Source: Pseudomonas batumici
Lineage (GTDB): Bacteria > Pseudomonadota > Gammaproteobacteria > Pseudomonadales > Pseudomonadaceae
Direction of reading: 5' to 3'
NCBI RefSeq assembly: GCF_000820515.1
Contig: NZ_JXDG01000015.1
Coordinates: forward strand, 1 to 51,481
DNA: 51,481 nucleotides
The translations under genes and the position numbers were made by a program. Position 1 is the stretch's first letter, and the number at the start of each line of letters is the position of its first letter. Below, piece after piece: positions 6,674 to 14,043 of the stretch. Under the pieces are notes generated by a model, which was given only the letters and a program-made list of their open reading frames with translations, was not told where the DNA came from and ran no database searches.

Positions 6674-7018
6674 ATGAAACGGATGTTGCTCATTGGACTC
6701 GTTGCGACGTTGTTGGCCGGTTGTGGGGATCCCAGACTCGACGCCACAACAGAGGCGACGTTGCAGGAGTCCACGAAAAAAGTGGCCGAAAAGCTTTCTC
6801 CTGAAGAGAAGAAGCAGTTCGCAGCCGACCTGATGTTTATTGCGTTGAGCAACATGGATCTCAGGAACAAGTCGGCTGACGCGATGCAACAGGACATCAA
6901 TTCGAGCTTGAACGGCAAGACCGCAGCCGAATTGAATACGCTGGCGAACAGCATTCGTCTTGAAAAGCAGAAAAAGCAAAGGGAGCAGACCTTGCAGAAG
7001 CAGTACAGCGCCTTCTGA
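6674..7018 (+). CDS. DUF6694-type small lipoprotein
   Basis: From ATG at 6674 the 114-residue product has a lipoprotein signal, MKRMLLIGLVATLLAGCGDP, with the lipobox LAGC placing the acylated cysteine at residue 17. The mature part is helical and charged, with PEEKKQFAADLMFIALSNM and a C-terminal RLEKQKKQREQTLQKQY helix, as in small periplasmic lipoproteins annotated DUF6694 in Pseudomonas (from memory). The upstream in-frame ATG at 6656 would spoil the signal peptide. Function is unknown; probably membrane-anchored in the periplasm. Confidence 0.7.
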   Translation: MKRMLLIGLVATLLAGCGDPRLDATTEATLQESTKKVAEKLSPEEKKQFAADLMFIALSNMDLRNKSADAMQQDINSSLNGKTAAELNTLANSIRLEKQKKQREQTLQKQYSAF

Positions 7019-7128
7019 TAACGGCTGATTCTCATGGGCCTGCTGTGGCGGGTTCATGGGGGTGGAATGACGTGGTCACCATGACCCAAATGAAGCGTCG
7101 GATAATTCTGGCGAAGAAGAGCAAATAG

Positions 7129-7153
7129 AAGCCCAGCTTATCTGCTGGGCTTT
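7129..7153 (+). terminator. Intrinsic terminator
   Basis: AAGCCCAGC, a 6-base loop and GCTGGGCTT followed by TATTGGTTTT form a strong hairpin with a T-rich tail, 110 bases after the lipoprotein gene. Confidence 0.75.
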
Positions 7154-7289
7154 ATTGGTTTTGGGATGCGTTCAGCTTGGCGAATACGCTCTTTCGGCCC
7201 AAAGCCGCCGGACAGAAGCGCGCAAACCGGCATAGACAGGCCTTCCTGATTCCTTCCAGGAAGTCCTGCTACTGACCTGCGTACACTGC

Positions 7290-7616
7290 CTAGTGACCAG
7301 CAGGTGCCTCATATTGAATGAGAATTGCATTGGCCAGCTCTTCGTCAGTGGCCTTGAGGCCTGGGTTGTCATGTCGAATCTGATCCAATACCGACTCTAG
7401 ATAGGCGCCGCGAATCGCTCCTCCACTGGCGACGAAGGTGGAGGCATCATCGCGGACGGGAGTCGCAATTTTGTGGTCCTTGAACGTAGAGTAAAGCGAC
7501 GCGGAAATCCCTGCTGAGGTAGCAACATCGCGCGCATCGATATCGGGTCTGTGAGCCATGGCTGAACCAACGGGCAGACAAAGCACTAGCAGAGGAATGA
7601 GGAATATGCGGCGCAT
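7290..7616 (-). CDS. DUF2388 family exported protein
   Basis: The 108-residue protein has a signal peptide (MRRIFLIPLLVLCLPVGSAMA) and a mature region matching the Pseudomonas DUF2388 pattern: TSAGISASLYSTF, then SGGAIRGAYLESVLDQIR and a final ATDEELANAILIQYE. AGGAGG precedes the start by 7 bases. DUF2388 proteins are small periplasmic proteins, often in several copies per Pseudomonas genome, with no established activity. It stands alone on the minus strand between two plus-strand genes. Confidence 0.8.
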   Translation of the reverse strand: MRRIFLIPLLVLCLPVGSAMAHRPDIDARDVATSAGISASLYSTFKDHKIATPVRDDASTFVASGGAIRGAYLESVLDQIRHDNPGLKATDEELANAILIQYEAPAGH

Positions 7617-7835
7617 AGCGTGTCCTCCTGAAGCAAGAGGCCTAAATGGCCTACCGTATCTGTTTTGACGCGTGGTGCCAGCCAGGAGTTCCCTGTCAGC
7701 GGCGCAGGCCGCCTATGGTTGGCCTAACGACCCAGAGCCTCAGTCCGTCGTGACGTTGTTCGATACCTGATCAAGCCCGCCCAAACAAAGCACGAAGGCA
7801 CGAACAAGCAGTAGCCTGGTGACGTGAAGAGAGGT

Positions 7836-8420
7836 ATGACGTTGAGCAATGAACCGCAATCGCGACTGTTTTTCGCCCTAAGCTGCCCATCTACGTTGAG
7901 AAAGGCTATTTCCCAATGGCGTACATCGCTTTCGCTGAGTATCGGTCGCCCAGTTCCTGCCGCTAATTTTCATCTCACGCTGCTTTTTCTGGGCTCTGTT
8001 GATAACGCCCAGATCGCAGAGGTTTGTGCAGCCGCATCGAAGGTTAAGGCGCCCGGAAAAGCGCTGACGGTTGTCCTTGATCGCCTAGAGGTTTGGCGTA
8101 AGTCAAAGGCCTTGGTGCTTACCCCAGAAGATGCTCCGCCAGAGCTGATGCGACTGTCGTATGCACTGGAGCAAGCGATGTTGGCGTTCGGGCACGATCA
8201 AGAGCACAAAGACTTTCGACCTCACTTGACCTTGGCCCGTGACTATCGGTCTCCAGTTCCAGAAGCAGGTAGTCAGCCAGAATTCCTTCTCCGAGCCGAC
8301 CGCTTTACGCTTTACGAGTCTCATAAAGGGCAATACCGGGCCTTAGCGGAATGGCCACTTGTTCAACAAGCTGGATTACAGCCTCAAACGCTGGACGGCG
8401 TTGAGCCGTTACCTGAATGA
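7836..8420 (+). CDS. thpR: RNA 2',3'-cyclic phosphodiesterase ThpR (LigT)
   Basis: This is a 2H phosphoesterase. The two catalytic motifs are HLTLLF (about residue 45) and HLTLAR (about 131), framing the usual LigT fold beginning RLFFALSCP. Such enzymes open 2',3'-cyclic phosphates of RNA to 2'-phosphates. ATG at 7836 is preferred over the in-frame GTG at 7824 because homologues begin close to the RLFFAL strand. The family-like sequence ends at YRALAEWPLV. The last 18 residues are translated from DNA that in another frame encodes an IS66 transposase end, so the native C-terminus was replaced. Since only the tail is affected, activity is probably kept. Confidence 0.85.
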   Translation: MTLSNEPQSRLFFALSCPSTLRKAISQWRTSLSLSIGRPVPAANFHLTLLFLGSVDNAQIAEVCAAASKVKAPGKALTVVLDRLEVWRKSKALVLTPEDAPPELMRLSYALEQAMLAFGHDQEHKDFRPHLTLARDYRSPVPEAGSQPEFLLRADRFTLYESHKGQYRALAEWPLVQQAGLQPQTLDGVEPLPE

Positions 8421-8580
8421 CGGCGCGCTGCCCATCGACAATAACCCTATCGAAAACCAGATACGACCGTGGGCGCTCGGACGCAAAAACTGGCTCTTTG
8501 CCACATCGTTGGCAGCCGGTTTAATCGCGCAAGATGGGATAGCCGGACGCATACGAAGCAAAGGGTTGAACTACGCTTAA
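8371..8580 (+). pseudogene. IS66 family transposase C-terminal remnant
   Basis: In frame with TAA at 8578-8580 the sequence reads LDYSLKRWTALSRYLNDGAL, PIDNNPIENQIRP and WALGRKNWLFA, the highly conserved end of IS66 TnpC. After SLAAG the homology stops and a short unrelated tail follows. The rest of the transposase and the IS ends are absent. The fragment overlaps the 3' end of thpR in a different frame, marking an old insertion followed by deletion. Confidence 0.85.
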
Positions 8581-8651
8581 AGCTCCACTGAGAGGATTGC
8601 TCCATGAGCGAAGATCGGATCGTTTTGGCGTACGTCTAAAGGGGGAACGAC

Positions 8652-8843
8652 ATGCGGATTTTGGTAGCGGTGGTGGTTGTGGTGGCGCTGGCAGGGTGTC
8701 TTTCGTCTGGGGAGGTGCAAAGGAATGAACCGAGCATCAAGACTTCTACCTCGAAGGGGCCGAAGATGTACGTGCGGTGCGTATTTCCCAAGTGGCAGAA
8801 CGCTCGCAGCGACTCGTCAATATCCGAAACCGAAAATGGGTAG
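8652..8843 (+). CDS. Small lipoprotein, probably truncated
   Basis: The lipobox LAGC is at residues 13-16 of MRILVAVVVVVALAGCLSSG. The mature part contains KTSTSKGPKMYVRCVFPKWQ and SSISETENG, then a TAG. From memory, Pseudomonas homologues are about 110 residues and continue after the SETEHG-like stretch with a further domain, so this 63-residue form appears cut by a nonsense change or rearrangement. It may be a pseudogene. It lies just after the IS66 remnant. Confidence 0.6.
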   Translation: MRILVAVVVVVALAGCLSSGEVQRNEPSIKTSTSKGPKMYVRCVFPKWQNARSDSSISETENG

Positions 8844-8916
8844 AGATTGCTTGACGGGTCAATATCTACAAGGGGAGATGGGGTAGGGCATCTCACGATG
8901 CCCTTGCAGGATTTAG

Positions 8917-9204
8917 TCAAACCGCCAGTGCGTTGAGTACATGCACGGGGTCGTTGTGAATGGCCCTCAGAAGCGCTTTCGCTGGACCAGTAGGTTCGCG
9001 TCGACCTTGCTCCCAGTTACGTAGGGTGCCTAGCTGAACGTCGATCATCGCGGCGAACTTCGCCTGGCTCAGACCGGTGGCCTTGCGAATTTCCTTGATC
9101 TGCATCGCGTCGACGGTAAATTCGCGGGAGGGTTGACGTTCTCCGCGCACGATTTCGTCCATTTGCTGCACACTTTCCATCAGCTCATCAAAGAATTTGC
9201 TCAT
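8917..9204 (-). CDS. NadS/HigA-type antitoxin
   Basis: The 95-residue protein has a C-terminal helix-turn-helix of Xre type: IKEIRKATGLSQAKFAAMID, then GTLRNWEQGRREPTGPAKAL, the pattern of NadS and HigA-like antitoxins. Start MSKFFDEL at 9204 is chosen because GGAGATAACC lies directly upstream; an in-frame ATG at 9216 lies inside the toxin gene. It begins 2 bases after the toxin stop, so the pair is one operon with the toxin first. It should neutralise the toxin and repress the shared promoter. Confidence 0.85.
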   Translation of the reverse strand: MSKFFDELMESVQQMDEIVRGERQPSREFTVDAMQIKEIRKATGLSQAKFAAMIDVQLGTLRNWEQGRREPTGPAKALLRAIHNDPVHVLNALAV

Positions 9205-9206
9205 GG

Positions 9207-9521
9207 TTATCTCCACTGTTCAATGACCGCTTTCAACGCCTTGCGTTCGTCGATGGTCAGGTCTTGCTGTTCATTCTTGGGGTAGATCATCAGCAAGGCT
9301 ATCTGTGATGCCGAGACAAAATGGTAGTAGATCACTCGGGCACCACTCCGTTTGCCGTGGCCCTTGGCCGCGACGCGGATTTTCCTGATTCCACCAGTGC
9401 CTTCAATGACATCGCCAGCCGAAGGAGCCAACACCAAGGTCTTCTGAAAGCACCCATAGGAATCGTCATCAAGCAGTTCCTTGACTCGGCGGGTGAAGAT
9501 CGGGGTCTCAACAAATATCAT
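9207..9521 (-). CDS. RelE/HigB-type toxin
   Basis: The 104-residue basic protein begins MIFVETPIFTRRVKELLDDD and contains the GTGGIRKIRVAAKGHGKRSGARVIYYHF core and the LLMIYPKNEQQDLT end, which is the standard RelE/HigB2 arrangement of a ribosome-dependent mRNA interferase. The start at 9521 fits family N-termini better than the longer frame from 9551. It overlaps nothing and is followed after 2 bases by the antitoxin, giving HigBA-like order. It is the plasmid/island type of stability module in keeping with the accessory region. Confidence 0.85.
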   Translation of the reverse strand: MIFVETPIFTRRVKELLDDDSYGCFQKTLVLAPSAGDVIEGTGGIRKIRVAAKGHGKRSGARVIYYHFVSASQIALLMIYPKNEQQDLTIDERKALKAVIEQWR

Positions 9522-9799
9522 GGTCAATATACGCCAATGACTTACTTCCATGCAATCCTATGCCTGATCAGGGTGGCTTTCACGAGCTCTTCTGTAACGG
9601 CGTGTTAGGTCATGGTGATTTGCTGAGAACTGGATAGAGAGAAAAGTAGAAACGAAAGCGCGCTGGGCCTGACTCCGCATGCTACTCGGCTTGCTGGTTC
9701 GAAAATGGTTCAAGATGTGCTTGTTCGTCACGCGAAATGGCCTGCCGAAAAAACTCATATTTCCCACGCGCTTCAGGCGTGGGAGAATATTGCGTGCGC

Positions 9800-10043
9800 C
9801 AAACGCCAGGACTACTGTTCAAGTGTCGCTGCAAATTCAGCGATCGGGCTTGGTAACCCGGATTTGAGTAGGCGCACAGCGCCGCGAGAGCGGCTTTTTT
9901 ATGTTCGCATTATGGCGGGCTGTGCGCAGGAGGCTTCGGCCTGCCGGTTCCTATTCACCGGTTTACCAACCTGCGTACGGTTCGCCACCCCTTCGCTTGG
10001 TAACGAAATGTGGCGGACTCCTTTACTGAATAGGAGTATCTCC
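9800..10043 (+). ncRNA. Structured leader RNA upstream of the DUF3077 gene (candidate riboregulator)
   Basis: Several paired elements are visible. CGCTG/CAGCG hairpin at 9827-9842. CGGG/CCCG hairpin at 9845-9860. GGCGC-ACA-GCGCC at 9871-9883 competes with GCCGC-GAGA-GCGGC plus six T at 9881-9900, an intrinsic terminator. A three-way junction spans 9914-9986, with a 17-bp closing stem (9914-9930 with 9970-9986, GU pairs allowed), an AGGC-UUCG-GCCU hairpin (9931-9942) and a CCGGU/ACCGG hairpin (9944-9961). ACUCCU (10017-10022) pairs with AGGAGU (10032-10037), hiding the ribosome binding site. From memory, similar leaders occur before other genes of this family in Pseudomonas. Ligand or trigger is unknown. 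Confidence 0.65.
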
Positions 10044-10487
10044 ATGACCAAGAAAATCACCCCCGATCCGCCCTTTATGCGCAAGGCCCTCAGCATGGCT
10101 GACAGAGACCTGTACTTGTGCAAACTTTCTGACGCTCCCTCCAACGAGCCTGAGCCGGCTTCGGCAAACAAGCCCCGTTTGCTCGATACCCTCGCGTTCA
10201 CTTGCGCCAAACCCGTCACCCCAGAAGCCCCATACAAACCCACGCTGTTCGCCATCCAACCAGGCATCAGTGCCCAGGACGCGCTCACCTACGTTTCCAA
10301 TCTGCTCGAAACGGCAGAACTCAATGGCGACGAAATCAGCCTGCATACCAACCCCGTCGAGCGGGCGTTGTTCTGGGGGATGCTGCATTCGGTGGAGGTG
10401 GCGCGTGCGGTGGTGGATGCCCTGCTCGAGGGGGCGTCCCCGTCTGATCAGCTATCGTCCGCGTTGGACAATCATCCGATAGATTGA
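10044..10487 (+). CDS. DUF3077 domain protein
   Basis: The 147-residue product starts at ATG 10044, where AGGAGTATCTCC gives the ribosome binding site; the ORF is open much further upstream only because the leader RNA happens to lack stops. The C-terminal half, LFAIQPGISAQDALTYVSNL and ERALFWGMLHSVEVARAVVD, matches the DUF3077 pattern of a helical pair beginning with a F-x-V/I-x-PGI strand. The N-terminus is Pro-rich and likely disordered. DUF3077 proteins are small, often multi-copy in Pseudomonas and of unknown role. The elaborate leader indicates post-transcriptional control. Confidence 0.75.
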   Translation: MTKKITPDPPFMRKALSMADRDLYLCKLSDAPSNEPEPASANKPRLLDTLAFTCAKPVTPEAPYKPTLFAIQPGISAQDALTYVSNLLETAELNGDEISLHTNPVERALFWGMLHSVEVARAVVDALLEGASPSDQLSSALDNHPID

Positions 10488-10566
10488 GCTGGCACAGGCC
10501 GTGTCTGGAGTTCTGACCAGCAGGCCGACAACGTAAATAACCCATTCCTTTTTTGCGAGGCGCTCC

Positions 10567-10962
10567 ATGACCAGCACACAAGCAAATGGTCCTTTTGAAG
10601 TTAAGCTGAACCCTGAATCCCTCAGCGATCTTGCTGCAGGGACAGACTTTGGACGGATGTCCATCAGCAAGTCATTTCACGGCGACCTTGTGGCGACCAG
10701 TCAAGGCGAAATGCTTTCTTTCCGTAGCAGTGTGCAGGGTTCGGCAGGCTACGTGGCGATGGAAACAGTGACCGGTACGCTTCATGGTCGTACCGGCAGT
10801 TTTGTATTACAGCACAGCTCCACAATGACCCGAGGCGTACCTGAACAGTCCATTACCGTTGTGCCCGATTCTGCTACTGGGGAGCTTGTCGGGCTTGTCG
10901 GTCGCATGGTGATCAACATCGTTGAAGGTCAGCATTCCTACCAGTTTGACTACACACTCTGA
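10567..10962 (+). CDS. DUF3224 domain protein
   Basis: The 131-residue protein begins MTSTQANGPFEVKLNPESLS and has the features of DUF3224: an early F-V/K strand, SKSFHGDLVATSQGEMLSF, GYVAMETVTGTLHGRTGSFV, LQHSSTM and the end VVPDSATGELVGLVG with HSYQFDYTL. The family is an allene-oxide-cyclase-like beta barrel without a proven reaction. It is soluble and has no signal. Its spacing of 79 bases from the preceding gene leaves room for its own promoter. Confidence 0.8.
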   Translation: MTSTQANGPFEVKLNPESLSDLAAGTDFGRMSISKSFHGDLVATSQGEMLSFRSSVQGSAGYVAMETVTGTLHGRTGSFVLQHSSTMTRGVPEQSITVVPDSATGELVGLVGRMVINIVEGQHSYQFDYTL

Positions 10963-11010
10963 TGAGATAAGCGGGGAGGGGCGAGGATGGTCACGCCCCA
11001 CCCTCGGGCT

Positions 11011-12150
11011 TCAGGGGTAGCTGACCGCCTGCACCCAGTTCGCGCCTTTGCCCGAAGGCGCACTGGAGCTGCGGGTGAGCGTGCCCTGTAGCGGATCAAT
11101 GGCATACACACCCACCTCCGGGCTTTTCTCTCCGGTGACCAGCAGCCATTTCCCCGATGGGTCGACGGTAATCCCCCGCGGTTGCTGTTCGACCTTGATG
11201 TTCTGCACGAAGCTCAACTGGCCGCTTTTGCGGTCCACCGAAAATGCACTGACCGTACTGCCGGTGCGCTCCGAGGTGTAGAGGAAGCGCCCGTTGGGTG
11301 TGAGCTTGATGTCGGCGGCCCAGATCAGGTTGCTGGCCAGCGGCGGCGGAGTCGGTTGGCCAGGCTTGATCATCGGTCGGACGCCGCCGCGCACCAGGCC
11401 CGAGTCGGCGGGAACTGCACTGACTTCGGACAACGCACTCAGGTGCCCGGTTTTCGGGTCGATGGCGAACGTGGTCACGGTACCGGCCATCTCGCTGAGC
11501 AGGTAGAGGAAACGGTTGTCAGACGAAATAGCCGGGTGGCGAGGGCCGCTGCCCTTGGGCAGTTCCACATGGCCCAGTGACGTGAGCTTGCCGCTGGCGG
11601 CGTCGAACTTGAACTCCAGGTACTGATCGGAACCCAGGTTGGCGGCGTACACGAAGCGATTGGTCTTATCGACAATGATCGAATGCGCGTTCGGGCCGGT
11701 CTTGATGACTTGTCGTACATCATCGGTCACGACGCCCTGGGCATCGATCGCATTGACGCTGACCAGGTCCTCGCCGTACGAGGCACCGAACAGATAGCGA
11801 CCGGACTTGTCCGTCGATATGTAGGCCAGGCTGTCGGCAACGGTGGAGTTTTTCAGATGCTTGAGGGCGCCGTTGGCGGGGTCGACACTGTAGGTCGCCA
11901 CCGAATAGGGTTTGGCGCGTATGGAAGCGTAGAGTTTGCTGTGGTCGGGGCTCAGTGCCAGGGGCATGACGCCCGCTCCGGCTTCGGTAGTTGCCAGAGG
12001 CTGCAATTGCCCCTTTGCAGACAGCTCATAACTGCTGAGCGTGCCGTCGAGGGCATTGGAAACGTAGACGTAGGTATTGGCCCAGGTCAGTGGGGCGGTC
12101 GCCAACAGTGCGGCGCTGGCGAGGCTTTGCAAGGTTTTGGCTCGGATCAT
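11011..12150 (-). CDS. Periplasmic gluconolactonase, PpgL-like (beta-propeller lactonase)
   Basis: The 379-residue protein has a signal peptide (about MIRAKTLQSLASAALLATAP to TWA) and a seven-bladed lactonase propeller: YVYVSNALDGTLSSYEL, GVMPLALSPDHSKLYAS, YLFGASYGEDLVS, GPRHPAISSDNRFLYLLSE, LTPNGRFLYTSERTGSTVS and PRGITVDPSGKWLLVTGEKS. It belongs to the lactonase/6-phosphogluconolactonase (Pgl) propeller family; the exported form in Pseudomonas, PpgL, hydrolyses gluconolactone in the periplasm after glucose oxidation. A palindrome at 12186-12198 lies upstream. The gene stands alone. Confidence 0.8.
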   Translation of the reverse strand: MIRAKTLQSLASAALLATAPLTWANTYVYVSNALDGTLSSYELSAKGQLQPLATTEAGAGVMPLALSPDHSKLYASIRAKPYSVATYSVDPANGALKHLKNSTVADSLAYISTDKSGRYLFGASYGEDLVSVNAIDAQGVVTDDVRQVIKTGPNAHSIIVDKTNRFVYAANLGSDQYLEFKFDAASGKLTSLGHVELPKGSGPRHPAISSDNRFLYLLSEMAGTVTTFAIDPKTGHLSALSEVSAVPADSGLVRGGVRPMIKPGQPTPPPLASNLIWAADIKLTPNGRFLYTSERTGSTVSAFSVDRKSGQLSFVQNIKVEQQPRGITVDPSGKWLLVTGEKSPEVGVYAIDPLQGTLTRSSSAPSGKGANWVQAVSYP

Positions 12151-12185
12151 TCAAGGGTACTCTTTTATTGTTGTTTTGATTGTCC

Positions 12186-12198
12186 GTTGTCGTACAAC
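12186..12198. promoter_or_regulatory. Candidate GntR-type operator of the lactonase gene
   Basis: GTTGTCGTACAAC is a palindrome (GTTGT, 3 bases, ACAAC) 36 bases before the lactonase start. Its form resembles FadR-type GntR operators of sugar-acid genes (TTGTNNTACAA). The assignment is by pattern only. Confidence 0.45.
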
Positions 12199-12221
12199 TA
12201 GGTTCGATTGTTAGGCGGCCA

Positions 12222-12259
12222 TGCTGCCCTTGTCAATCCTGAAGCTGACAAGGGCAGCA
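12222..12259. repeat. Perfect 14-bp inverted repeat, 10-base loop
   Basis: TGCTGCCCTTGTCA and TGACAAGGGCAGCA are exact reverse complements. It lies between the divergent lactonase and RelB-like genes. No T-run follows on either side, so it is not a standard terminator. An open frame over it (12221-12436) has no ribosome binding site and is not called. Confidence 0.5.
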
Positions 12260-12462
12260 ACGAGTATGTCGATTTTCTGCATGTGGCTGGCGCCATTGGC
12301 GGGTTGGTTCGCCGGATTTTGGCTGCTGCTTTTTGCGCAGACGCCGGGTAGGGGGGAACGGTCGACTCGGCGAATTATCGTGACACATACCGCTCAGGGT
12401 CCTTGGGGACGGTCTGTGTCAAAACGATTAGGCTGATACGCATCTTTAATCGGAGGTTACTG

Positions 12463-12657
12463 ATGAGTACCGAACTGCCCCCAATTGTTTTGGTGTTTGG
12501 AACAGAAGAGCAGGCGGCGAACTATGACCGCTGGTTTCGAGCCAAGGTACAGAGGTCTCTGGAAAATCCAGGCGCAGGTGTACCTCATGATGAAGTGATG
12601 ACCCGAATGGATGCCATTATTGAAGAGGCCAGGCGCAAGCGGAAAAGCATCGTCTGA
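12463..12657 (+). CDS. Orphan RelB/StbD-type antitoxin
   Basis: The 64-residue product, MSTELPPIVLVFGTEEQAAN and onward, has the middle region YDRWFRAKVQRSLENP and the PHDEVMTRMDAIIEEARRKR helix found in RelB/StbD-like antitoxins that pair with RelE/ParE toxins. CGGAGG precedes ATG 12463 with 6-7 bases between; the upstream frame to 12403 has no such site. No toxin gene follows: the next 75 bases hold no ORF of toxin size. It is therefore an orphan antitoxin, perhaps acting against a toxin elsewhere or a remnant of a lost pair. Confidence 0.7.
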   Translation: MSTELPPIVLVFGTEEQAANYDRWFRAKVQRSLENPGAGVPHDEVMTRMDAIIEEARRKRKSIV

Positions 12658-12734
12658 TATTGCTTGTGTTTCTGTCTCTTCCTGACACTAGTTTCAGCCT
12701 GCCGGGCCACACCGTGCGGGCGAGCAGGAGTGCC

Positions 12735-12779
12735 ATGGCCAACAACGACAATGACTTGAAAACAATCTGGAAAAGCTGA
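12735..12779 (+). CDS. Candidate 14-residue small protein
   Basis: ATG at 12735 follows GCAGGAGTGCC, a near-ideal ribosome binding site, and the ORF (MANNDNDLKTIWKS) stops 6 bases before a strong terminator. This tight arrangement is what makes it plausible. It may be a leader peptide, a small protein, or the translated start of a lost toxin gene. Confidence 0.3.
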   Translation: MANNDNDLKTIWKS

Positions 12780-12785
12780 GACGAA

Positions 12786-12816
12786 AACCCCGCAGATGAA
12801 TTTCTGCGGGGTTTTT
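12786..12816 (+). terminator. Strong intrinsic terminator
   Basis: AACCCCGCAG, an 8-base loop, CTGCGGGGTT and a T-run make a classic terminator. It ends transcription from the RelB-like gene and the small ORF at 12735. Its A-run on the other side would let it work in both directions. Confidence 0.85.
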
Positions 12817-12928
12817 GGCCTCAGGTCAGAATTAAAGTTCTGGTGAGTAAAGCGTGAACGAAATAAAAATATTTTGATTGATAGCGAATAATTCGGACAG
12901 TTGTTAACTTGCCTTTACACACAGCAAA

Positions 12929-12950
12929 AAGCCCGCATGTGCGGGCTTCT
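12929..12950 (+). terminator. Second intrinsic terminator
   Basis: AAAAAGCCCGCA, 2 bases and TGCGGGCTTCTT form a tight hairpin with A and T flanks. There is no gene between it and the terminator at 12786, so it may mark a lost gene or serve the minus strand. Confidence 0.7.
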
Positions 12951-13303
12951 TGGGATGGGGCCGGATCCTTCGGCTGTGATCCATTGTGCTGGGCCTTTAT
13001 GATGAAATGGTTACAGTCTGATATCAGATTGACGACTGTCCTATGAAAATTAGCTGGCGCCGACCAGGGAAGGCACGTCGTGGCCCCAGGTGTGCCAGGT
13101 TCGCGGCGTAACCCTGCAATTCTTTGAAAATCAGTTGGTTGCGAAATGGGTGTGGTGCTGAAAATTGCCGTCAGTGAACTTGCTTCGTGGGGTGGGGATG
13201 TATATATTCGTCCCCTTGTCGCGCAGGCACCCGATGGGCGGGCAGGTTATCCGGCCATCTGGCTCATCACGAGCCGCTGCGTAGACTGCTTTACCGCGCT
13301 ACC
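12951..13303. other. Gene-free stretch before tRNA-Leu
   Basis: No protein gene, repeat or obvious integrase site is seen in these 350 bases. The part closest to 13304 must hold the tRNA promoter, but no clear -35/-10 pair is certain. The preceding 110 bases after the terminator at 12786 are AT-rich. Confidence 0.4.
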
Positions 13304-13390
13304 GCCCGAATGGCGAAACTGGTAGACGCATGGGACTTAAAATCCCCCGCTCGTAAGGGCGTGCCGGTTCGATTCCGGCTTCGGGCACCA
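13304..13390 (+). tRNA. tRNA-Leu (anticodon TAA)
   Basis: This 87-base class II tRNA has the acceptor stem GCCCGAA / TTCGGGC, the D-arm GGTAGACGC, an anticodon stem-loop with TTAAAAT giving TAA, a long variable arm, the T-arm GGTTCGATTCC and an encoded ACCA end. The sequence is close to leucine tRNA of other gamma-proteobacteria. Confidence 0.95.
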
Positions 13391-13397
13391 TCTATTT

Positions 13398-13437
13398 CAA
13401 GGGCTTACGTGCGACTGTGCAGGTAGGCCCTTGTCGT
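13398..13437 (+). terminator. Terminator of tRNA-Leu
   Basis: CAAGGGCTTAC (13398-13408) pairs over 11 positions with GTAGGCCCTTG (13423-13433), with one GU pair, followed by TCGTTTC. It starts 8 bases after the tRNA. Confidence 0.7.
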
Positions 13438-13557
13438 TTCCGCTCCGCAATGACCTTGTGGGTCATCCATGACTGGATGTGGCAGAGCATCTGGAACTTC
13501 CTTGCCCAACGCCGTCTACATTGCAGTGGGGATGTTCCCCTTTCTGGGAAAACGGAT

Positions 13558-14043
13558 ATGTTCAAATCTCGCTCGTTTATTGCGGTAGTGACGTGTTTCG
13601 CCCTGGTAGCGGGCTCTGCGGGTGCTTTGGCTGATCCGGGCAACGGCAACGGTAATGGCCAGGGAAACGGCAAGGGTTTTTCACAAGACTTCCAGGATCA
13701 AGGCAATCAAGGCGGCCACGGCAAAGGTCACGGCCACGGCAAGAAATCAGATGGCGGTGAGTGGGGCTACGGTCCACGCGTTGATCGAGGACGCGTCCTC
13801 GGGGCACTAGGCGGGTACCGTGATTACTGGAGCCCCGGGCCTTCACTACCGCCAGGTATCCAGAAAAAGCTGGCCCGAGGCAAACCTCTTCCACCGGGCA
13901 TCGCGAAAAAACTGGATGGTCGGCTGTTGGTACAACTCCCGCGCTACGAAGGCTATGAGTGGCAACAGGCGGGTGCAGACCTGATTCTGGTGTCTATCGC
14001 GAGTGGGCTCATCTATGAAGTGCTGAGTGGCGCTTTCAATTAG
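13558..14043 (+). CDS. CigR-like exported protein
   Basis: From ATG 13558 the 161-residue protein has a signal peptide (MFKSRSFIAVVTCFALVAGS to ALA), a Gly/Asn/His-rich low-complexity segment, and a C-terminal RcnB/CigR-like domain with LPPGIQKKLARGKPLPPGIA followed by KKLDG and a final ILVSIASGLIYEVLSG hydrophobic stretch. From memory this is the anti-virulence regulator CigR family, periplasmic or membrane-tethered. The longer frame from 13417 includes the tRNA terminator region and is rejected. A short GGGGATGTTCCCC palindrome lies 20 bases upstream. Confidence 0.75.
   Translation: MFKSRSFIAVVTCFALVAGSAGALADPGNGNGNGQGNGKGFSQDFQDQGNQGGHGKGHGHGKKSDGGEWGYGPRVDRGRVLGALGGYRDYWSPGPSLPPGIQKKLARGKPLPPGIAKKLDGRLLVQLPRYEGYEWQQAGADLILVSIASGLIYEVLSGAFN

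Noticed and set aside
9758..9783. TCCCACGC/GCGTGGGA hairpin as part of the riboregulator
   Set aside because: It lies before the conserved-looking leader and could be an independent terminator-like hairpin of another transcript; it was left out of the RNA call.
12221..12436. Possible small membrane protein (MLPLSILKLT...)
   Set aside because: The start lies inside the inverted repeat, there is no ribosome binding site, and the tail is Arg-rich nonsense. The hydrophobic stretch alone is not enough.
13304..13390. tRNA-Leu as integration site of the accessory region
   Set aside because: No integrase gene or duplicated tRNA end was found on either side, so there is no support for an att site here.
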